From Halobacteriales archaeon SW_9_67_25 (GTDB taxonomy: Archaea; Halobacteriota; Halobacteria; Halobacteriales; Haloarculaceae): a stretch of DNA of 17,436 nucleotides. The stretch covers positions 1-17,436 of the forward strand of contig PXSU01000107.1 in NCBI GenBank assembly GCA_003022745.1. Direction: 5' to 3'. The position numbers were made by a program, and so were the translations under genes. The notes under the pieces were generated by a model. The model saw nothing but the letters and a program-made list of their open reading frames with translations, ran no database searches and was not told where the DNA came from. Positions 12,494 through 17,436 of the stretch are shown one piece after another; positions within the stretch are counted from its first letter, which is position 1, and every line of letters starts with the position of its first letter.

Positions 12494-14112
12494 CAGTCGT
12501 GCCGGAAACACCGCGACCCGGTGAAGACCATCGCGAGGTCGTGTTCGTCGGCCGCCCCGACGACTGCCTCGTCGTTTTGCGATCCGCCGGGCTGGATGAC
12601 TGCCTCGACGCCCGCCTCCGCCGCGCGCTCGACGCCGTCGGGGAACGGGAAGAAGGCGTCAGAAGCCATCACCGAACCGGCGGCGTCCTTGCCCTCGGCG
12701 TGTTCCTCGGCCTTCATCGCCGCGAGGCGCACGGCGTCGACGCGCGAGACCTGTCCCATCCCGACGCCCACCGTCTCGGTCCCCCGTGCGAGGAGGATGG
12801 CGTTGGACCTGACGTGCGTGATGACCCGCCAGGCGAAGAGCATCGACTCGATCTCTGCGTTGGTCGGATCGCGCCCGGTGACAACCTCGAGGTCGTCTTC
12901 GGTCACCCGCTTTCGGTCCCGTTCCTGAACCAGTCGTCCGCCGACGAGCGAGGACTCGGTGAGCCGCTCTGTTCGCTCGCCCAGGTCCCCCACGTCCAGC
13001 ACGCGGAGGTTCTCGCGGTCCCGCAGAACCGACAGCGCCGCCTCCGTGTAGCCGGGTGCGACAACGACTTCCTTGAACGAGTCGACAACCTCCGTTGCCG
13101 TCTCGCGGTCGCACTCCCGGTTGAGGGCGACGATACCGCCGAAGGCGCTCATCGGGTCGGTCGAGAGCGCGCGGTCGTAGGCACTCGCGAGATCCCCGGC
13201 GGTCGCACATCCCGCCGGGTTCGTGTGCTTGATGACCGCCGCAGCGGGCGACTCGAACTCCTTTATGAGGTCCAGTGCGGCGTCGGCGTCGTTGTAGTTG
13301 TTGTACGAGAGCGCCCTGGCGTCGCGATTTAGCTGGTCGGCCTCGACGACGGTGGCCTCCTCGACCGTATAGTCGGCGTACAGCGCGGCGTCCTGGTGGG
13401 GGTTCTCGCCGTATCGCAACGCAGTCGCGCGGTCGGCGCTCGTAATCCGTCGCTCGGGGAACGCCCCCTCCCCGCCCCGGTCGCCGTCGACGCGGACCGT
13501 TTTCGCCCCGGCATCGACGTCGACGCGTCCGTCCGCGAACCACCGAACTGCGCGGGGATAGGCCTGGAATTCCCCCCGGTAGAGGACGCGCTCCTTGAGG
13601 TCGTCGCGGGTGTCCGCCGGGTAGACCGCTACCGGTTCCTGCGTGACGATGGGGCCGGCGTCGATCTCCGATTCGACGATGTGCCCGTCCTCGTCGGTCG
13701 CGTCCGTGACGACGTGGACCGTACACCCGGTGACGGAGACGCCGGCGGCCAGCGCGTCGGCCCAGGCGTCCTCGCCGGGGAACGAGGGCAACAGCGACGG
13801 GTGGACGTTCACCGTGGTGGGCGCAGCGTCGAGGAAGGTGTCCGAGAGGATGCGCATGTACCCGTCCAGACAGACGAGGTCGACGTCGTGTCCCGACAGC
13901 GCATCCAGCACCCGTCGCTCGTGGGCGCGCCGCGACTCCCTCTCCTCGGGGACGACAGTTTCGGCTGGAATCCCCCGAGAACGTGCCTTTTCGAGGACGG
14001 GCGCGCCGGCCGTGTCCGTCAGGACGACCGCCAGGTCCGCGCCACCCGGTTCCCGGTCGGCGATGTTCATGAGGTTGCGCCCGCGATTCGACGCCATCCC
14101 GGCGAGGTGCAT
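12493..14112 (-). CDS. purH: PurN-PurH fusion: GAR transformylase plus AICAR transformylase
   Basis: A 539-residue two-domain purine enzyme. Residues 1 to about 190 are a PurN-type formyltransferase: MASNRGRN phosphate loop, catalytic His104 in NVHPSLLPSFPG, and IDAGPIVTQ with Asp151. Residues about 230-539 are the AICAR transformylase domain of PurH: RYGENPHQ, the catalytic Lys-His pair 295-296 in IKHTNPAGCA, DPMSAFGGIVALN and IQPGGSQND. The IMP cyclohydrolase domain of bacterial PurH is absent; archaea commonly use PurO for that step. It would catalyse formyl transfer from 10-formyl-tetrahydrofolate at two points of IMP synthesis. ATG 14112 is chosen because the PurN core starts there; the frame is open to 14220 but the extension is unrelated. 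The C-terminus FRHD has one residue beyond the usual FRH because the stop is formed at the inserted repeat. It is divergent from purB. Confidence 0.9.
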   Translation of the reverse strand: MHLAGMASNRGRNLMNIADREPGGADLAVVLTDTAGAPVLEKARSRGIPAETVVPEERESRRAHERRVLDALSGHDVDLVCLDGYMRILSDTFLDAAPTTVNVHPSLLPSFPGEDAWADALAAGVSVTGCTVHVVTDATDEDGHIVESEIDAGPIVTQEPVAVYPADTRDDLKERVLYRGEFQAYPRAVRWFADGRVDVDAGAKTVRVDGDRGGEGAFPERRITSADRATALRYGENPHQDAALYADYTVEEATVVEADQLNRDARALSYNNYNDADAALDLIKEFESPAAAVIKHTNPAGCATAGDLASAYDRALSTDPMSAFGGIVALNRECDRETATEVVDSFKEVVVAPGYTEAALSVLRDRENLRVLDVGDLGERTERLTESSLVGGRLVQERDRKRVTEDDLEVVTGRDPTNAEIESMLFAWRVITHVRSNAILLARGTETVGVGMGQVSRVDAVRLAAMKAEEHAEGKDAAGSVMASDAFFPFPDGVERAAEAGVEAVIQPGGSQNDEAVVGAADEHDLAMVFTGSRCFRHD

Positions 14113-14135
14113 GTGCGGGTCCCGGGGGGGCGGGC

Positions 14136-14147
14136 GCAAATGCATTG
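14136..14147 (-). promoter_or_regulatory. Possible promoter of the PurN-PurH gene
   Basis: An AT-rich patch (minus-strand AATGCATTTG) lies about 26-34 nt upstream of ATG 14112 within the 106-bp divergent region shared with purB. It is a weak TATA match, but it is the only AT-rich stretch at the expected distance. Confidence 0.3.
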
Positions 14148-14186
14148 CGGCTCTCAACACGACGCCCCGGCAGCCAGCGACCGGCA

Positions 14187-14195
14187 ACCTTTTTC
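14187..14195 (+). promoter_or_regulatory. TATA-like promoter of purB
   Basis: CCTTTTTCG is centred about 28 nt upstream of ATG 14219 and fits a leaderless purB transcript. It shares the divergent region with the PurN-PurH gene, so co-regulation of the two purine genes is possible. Confidence 0.4.
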
Positions 14196-14218
14196 GCCGG
14201 CCTCGTCGACTGTGATCC

Positions 14219-15595
14219 ATGACCGACCGGTGGACACTCGAAGCCGTCTCGCCACTCGACGGGCGCTACGCCCGCTACACGGAACCCCTCGTCCCCTACG
14301 CCAGCGAGGGTGCGCTCGTGGCGGCGCGCGTCCGCGTCGAGGTGGAGTACCTGATAGCCCTCGCGGACCTCCCGGAGACACCGCTCTCGCTCGGGGCCGA
14401 CGAGCGCCGGGCCCTCCGGGCCATCTACGAGGAGTTCGACGACGAGGACGCGGCCCTGGTCAAGCAACTCGAAACCGACGGCTACGGCGAGTATCCGGCG
14501 ACCAACCACGACGTCAAGGCCGTCGAGTACTTCATCCGGCAGGCTACCGACGGCGACCTCGACCAGTGGATCCACTTCGGGCTCACCAGCGAGGACGTCA
14601 CCAACCTGGCCTACCGGCTCCTGATCCGGGACGCCGTCACCGAGGTGCTCGTCCCGCGCCTGCGCGAACTCCGGGACGCCCTGGGGGGGATGGCCAGGGA
14701 CTACCGGGACGTGCCGATGCTTGCCCGGACGCACGGCCAGCCCGCGACGCCGACGACGTTCGGCAAGGAGATGGCCGTCTTCGCGTCCCGCCTGGGACGC
14801 ACGCTGGGGCGCGTGACGGCGGCGACGGACGACCTCTCGGGCAAACTCGCGGGCGCCAGCGGGGCCTACGCGGCACATCGCGTCGCGTACCCCGACGTGA
14901 ACTGGCCCGCGTTCGCGGCCTCCTTCGTCGAGGGGCTCGGGCTGGGTCACGAGCCACTGACCACGCAGGTCAACCCTTCCGACGACCTCGCGAGCCTGTT
15001 CGACGCGCTCCGGGGCGTCAACAGCGTCCTGCTCGATTTCGACCGTGATGCCTGGCTGTACGTCTCGGACCGCTATCTCGGCCAGGAGGTACTTGCCGGG
15101 GAGACGGGCTCCTCGACGATGCCCCACAAGGTCAACCCCATCGACTTCGAGAACAGCGAGGGGAACCTCTCGAAGGCCAACGCCGACCTCGCGTTCCTGG
15201 GGGAGTATCTCACCACCTCCCGGCTCCAGCGGGACCTCTCTGACTCGACGGTGAAGCGCAACGTCGGTGCCGCCCTCGCACACTGCCTGATCGGGTACGA
15301 GAAACTCCAGTCGGGCCTGGAGAAAGTCGTCCCCAACGAGACGGTGATGCGCGAGGACCTGGCGGCGAACCCGGCGGTGATCGGCGAGGCCGTCCAGACG
15401 GTTCTCCGGCGGGAGGGACACGGCGACGCCTACGAGCGGGTGAAAGACCTCACCCGCGGCGAAGCGGTGACACTCGACGATTTCCGGGACCTCTTCGACG
15501 ACCTCGACGTTCCTGATAGCGTCCGCGAGGAGTTGCACGCGCTCGCGCCGGGGAACTATACCGGATTCGCCGACGAACTGGTCGATTCCCTCTAG
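14219..15595 (+). CDS. purB: Adenylosuccinate lyase
   Basis: A 458-residue member of the fumarase/aspartase superfamily, of the type resembling E. coli PurB (opening WTLEAVSPLDGRYARYTEPL). Conserved regions are HFGLTSEDVTN (119-129), ARTHGQPATPTTFGKEM with catalytic His172 (169-185), and the signature GSSTMPHKVNPIDFENSEGN with the catalytic serine loop (about 297-316). It splits SAICAR to AICAR plus fumarate and adenylosuccinate to AMP plus fumarate. AICAR is the substrate of the divergently encoded PurN-PurH fusion, so the two neighbours act at consecutive steps of IMP synthesis. Length is normal. Its TAG stop shares the tetranucleotide CTAG with the stop of the convergent DUF58 gene. Confidence 0.95.
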   Translation: MTDRWTLEAVSPLDGRYARYTEPLVPYASEGALVAARVRVEVEYLIALADLPETPLSLGADERRALRAIYEEFDDEDAALVKQLETDGYGEYPATNHDVKAVEYFIRQATDGDLDQWIHFGLTSEDVTNLAYRLLIRDAVTEVLVPRLRELRDALGGMARDYRDVPMLARTHGQPATPTTFGKEMAVFASRLGRTLGRVTAATDDLSGKLAGASGAYAAHRVAYPDVNWPAFAASFVEGLGLGHEPLTTQVNPSDDLASLFDALRGVNSVLLDFDRDAWLYVSDRYLGQEVLAGETGSSTMPHKVNPIDFENSEGNLSKANADLAFLGEYLTTSRLQRDLSDSTVKRNVGAALAHCLIGYEKLQSGLEKVVPNETVMREDLAANPAVIGEAVQTVLRREGHGDAYERVKDLTRGEAVTLDDFRDLFDDLDVPDSVREELHALAPGNYTGFADELVDSL

Positions 15596-16458
15596 CCGAG
15601 CCAGACGCCAGCGAAGGCATCGAAGTACTGTTCGCCGGTGTCGACGGTGACGTACTCTTCCCCGAGGCCGGTCACGCGGTCGGAGACTTCGTCGACGTGC
15701 GCGTCGAGTCGGGACTGGTAGGTACTGGCCAGCGACCCACTGAAGTACGAGCGCCGGGTCGCCTCCGTCTCGGGGTCGACGAAGAGCGCGTCGCCGGCGA
15801 CGTCCGGGTCCCGCTCCTCCGGCGCGACGACGTGCACGACGAGGACGTCCGAGTCCGTCCGCGCGAGCGCGGCCACCCCCGACTCGACGGCCTCCGGGTC
15901 GTACAGACCGTCCGTGACCACGACAACGAGCGACCGGGTCCGGATGCGCGCCGCGTAGGCCGAGAGCACTTCCTCGATGTCGGCCTCCTCGGCGGGGGTC
16001 GTGCCGTTCACCTGGTCGACCAGGTCGAGTATCTCCCCGCGGTTCGACCGGCCGGCGTCCAGCCTGTCGGTCCGCTCGCGGAAGGTTCCGAAGACGAAGT
16101 CGTTGTTCTCCTCGGCGGTGAGGTAGGCGAACCCGAGTCCGATCTTGGCGCCGTACTCGAACTTGTTGGTCGGCCCGTTCGGGAAATCCATCGACCCGCT
16201 CGCGTCCAGGAGCACGTGGACAGTGAGGCTGCGCTCCTCCTCGTACTGCTTGATGAAGTACTCCTCGGTGCGGGCAAAGAGCTTCCAGTCGATGAGCCGG
16301 GTGTCGTCACCCGGGGAGTAGCGCCGGTAATCGGAGAAGGTCAGCCCCTCGCCGATACGCGGTGACTCCTGTTCGCCCTGGCGGAGCGCGCTCGACTCGC
16401 GGTCCAGCGTGGCCTGGAAGCGGTCGAGTTCGTCGAGAAAGCCCGGGTCGATGGTCAT
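15592..16458 (-). CDS. DUF58 / von Willebrand factor A-like protein
   Basis: A 288-residue DUF58 protein. The N-terminal part carries the diagnostic SDYRRYSPGDDTRLIDWKLFARTEEYFIKQYEEE (about 42-75). It leads into a vWA fold with an intact metal-ion-dependent adhesion site DASGSMD (Asp85, Ser87, Ser89) and the downstream VVVVTDGLYD. It has no transmembrane segment, so it should be cytosolic, unlike longer DUF58 proteins with N-terminal helices. DUF58 and MoxR ATPases are classic operon partners, thought to act as a chaperone pair for assembly or metal insertion of other proteins; the client here is unknown. Its ATG (16458) overlaps the moxR stop as ATGA, indicating translational coupling. The 3' end overlaps purB by 4 bp. 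Confidence 0.88.
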   Translation of the reverse strand: MTIDPGFLDELDRFQATLDRESSALRQGEQESPRIGEGLTFSDYRRYSPGDDTRLIDWKLFARTEEYFIKQYEEERSLTVHVLLDASGSMDFPNGPTNKFEYGAKIGLGFAYLTAEENNDFVFGTFRERTDRLDAGRSNRGEILDLVDQVNGTTPAEEADIEEVLSAYAARIRTRSLVVVVTDGLYDPEAVESGVAALARTDSDVLVVHVVAPEERDPDVAGDALFVDPETEATRRSYFSGSLASTYQSRLDAHVDEVSDRVTGLGEEYVTVDTGEQYFDAFAGVWLG

Positions 16459-17393
16459 GAGACCAGCGACGCGATGACGTCGTCCGGGGTGAGCCCCTCG
16501 CGCTCGGCGCGGAAATCCAGGATGATCCGGTGACGGAGGACGGGCGTAGCCAGCGCCGCGATGTCCTCCTCGGAGACGTGGTTGCGGCCGTGCAGGAACG
16601 CCCGCGCCTTCGCGGTCACGACCAGCGCCATGCTGGCACGCGGACTCGCGCCGAAATCGATGGCCTCCGACTCGCGGGTGCGCCGGACCAGCTTGATCGC
16701 GCGGTCGCGCAGGTCGTAGGAGATTGGAATCTCCCGGACGAGTTCCTGTGCTCGCCGGATCTCCTCGCGCGTGAGCACCGGCTCGACCGGGACCGTCCCG
16801 TCACCCGAGGTGTAGATGTCGACGATGTCCTGCTCCTCGTCGTAGCCCGGGTAGTCGACGACCAGTTTCAGCATGAACCGGTCGGTCTGTGCCTCGGGCA
16901 GGGCGTAGGTTCCGCCCTGGTCGAGGGGGTTCTGGGTCGCCAGCACGAAGAAGGGGTCGGGGAGCTGGTGGGTCTCGCCGGCGGCGGTTACCTGGCGTTC
17001 CTGCATCGCCTCCAGAAGCGCGGCCTGTGTCTTCGGCGTCGCGCGGTTGATTTCGTCGGCGAGCACCACGTTGGCGAAGATGGGGCCCTGCTCGAAGACG
17101 AACTCCCGGCCGTCCTCGGTCTCGCGGATGATCTCCGTGCCCGTGATGTCCGAGGGCATCAGGTCGGGCGTGTTCTGGACCCGCGAGAAACCGAGGTCGG
17201 TCACCTCCGCGACGGTCCGGACCATCGTCGTCTTCCCCAGCCCGGGGTTCGATTCGAGCAACGCGTTCCCGTCGGCGAGAATACAGACGAACAGCTGTTC
17301 GAGTACCTCCCGCTGGCCGACGATCCGTTTGCCGACCTCCTGCCGTGCGTCCTCGATCTTTCCCTGGATGGTGTCGATATCAGTCTCTGACAT
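16455..17393 (-). CDS. MoxR-family AAA+ ATPase
   Basis: A 312-residue MoxR-type AAA+ ATPase. Walker A is NPGLGKTT (49-56), Walker B VLADEIN (110-116) and sensor 1 LATQNP (151-156). LPEAQTDRFMLKL carries the arginine-finger region, and FGASPRASMAL is sensor 2. RVQNTPDLMPSDITGTE is the conserved MoxR insert after Walker A. The protein is cytosolic and probably hexameric, coupling ATP hydrolysis to remodelling of a client together with the DUF58 protein. ATG 17393 has GGAGTGA just upstream, inside the end of the preceding gene. It overlaps DUF58 by 4 nt. The gene is one member of a minus-strand operon that continues beyond the window. Confidence 0.92.
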   Translation of the reverse strand: MSETDIDTIQGKIEDARQEVGKRIVGQREVLEQLFVCILADGNALLESNPGLGKTTMVRTVAEVTDLGFSRVQNTPDLMPSDITGTEIIRETEDGREFVFEQGPIFANVVLADEINRATPKTQAALLEAMQERQVTAAGETHQLPDPFFVLATQNPLDQGGTYALPEAQTDRFMLKLVVDYPGYDEEQDIVDIYTSGDGTVPVEPVLTREEIRRAQELVREIPISYDLRDRAIKLVRRTRESEAIDFGASPRASMALVVTAKARAFLHGRNHVSEEDIAALATPVLRHRIILDFRAEREGLTPDDVIASLVS

Positions 17394-17396
17394 GGC

Positions 17397-17436
17397 TCAC
17401 TCCTGGTCGCGGATGCGGACGTTGTACTCCCGGACG
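17397..17436 (-). CDS. C-terminal end of an upstream operon gene (partial)
   Basis: Thirteen codons ending VREYNVRIRDQE and a TGA at 17399-17397 lie 3 nt before the MoxR start. The spacing and the GGAG at the end suggest the last codons of a co-transcribed gene. In similar haloarchaeal loci such a gene often encodes another protein of the MoxR/DUF58 cluster, but too little is present to identify it. Confidence 0.4.
   Translation of the reverse strand, partial: VREYNVRIRDQE

Noticed and set aside
14113..14220. Upstream start for the PurN-PurH fusion
   Set aside because: The added residues do not resemble PurN and would overlap the divergent purB promoter; the PurN core begins exactly at ATG 14112.
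12659..15538. A 959-codon open frame on the minus strand across purB and the PurN-PurH gene
   Set aside because: It is antisense or out of frame to two strongly conserved enzymes and shows no recognisable domain. Long stop-free shadows are common in GC-rich haloarchaeal DNA.
1..17436. CRISPR array, tRNA, rRNA or complete insertion sequence
   Set aside because: I saw no regularly spaced direct repeats, cloverleaf-like sequence, ribosomal RNA core or transposase frame on reading both strands; only the two 82-bp palindromes recur.

Overview
The window reads as a stretch of haloarchaeal (Halobacteria) chromosome. It is GC-rich throughout, its proteins are rich in Asp and Glu, and most genes have an archaeal TATA-like element about 26-32 nt upstream of the start codon, as expected for leaderless or near-leaderless transcripts. 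Family content agrees: TrmB-type regulator, single-domain TFB-like protein, PurN-AICAR transformylase fusion and a Tat-exported solute-binding lipoprotein. I cannot name the genus.

Layout. (1) 1-2838 is a semi-phosphorylative Entner-Doudoroff module. A TrmB-family regulator and a PfkB-type 2-keto-3-deoxygluconate kinase (cut by the window start) run leftward, and a KD(P)G/DapA-family aldolase is divergent. (2) 2839-3470 is a small, relatively AT-rich islet with a three-helix DUF5684 membrane protein and a palindromic 82-bp repeat. (3) 3469-8183 (minus strand) holds an FGGY carbohydrate kinase, a HAAT/Liv-type solute-binding lipoprotein and a fused LivH-LivM permease. No ATPase subunits are present, and the permease frame is broken. 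(4) 8258-11996 holds an S9 prolyl-oligopeptidase-family peptidase (minus), a divergent GT4-like glycosyltransferase and a short-chain dehydrogenase. (5) 12074-12493 holds a 96-aa solo TFIIB cyclin-fold protein and a second, inverted copy of the 82-bp repeat. (6) 12493-15595 is a divergent purine pair: the PurN/AICARFT fusion (minus) and purB (plus). (7) 15592-17436 (minus) is a translationally coupled MoxR ATPase - DUF58 pair with the last codons of a further upstream gene.

Main points of interest. The two 82-bp palindromic elements are 80/82 identical and inverted relative to each other. Each lies between convergent genes, and each supplies the final A of a minus-strand TGA stop codon. Three genes within about 8 kb (trmB, the FGGY kinase and livHM) show apparent frame breaks near conserved C-terminal or internal motifs. 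The livHM break also seems to lack a block of residues that the family normally has. These could be real gene decay or indel errors in the sequence. No CRISPR array, tRNA, rRNA or complete insertion sequence was seen, and no intergenic stretch exceeds about 170 bp.
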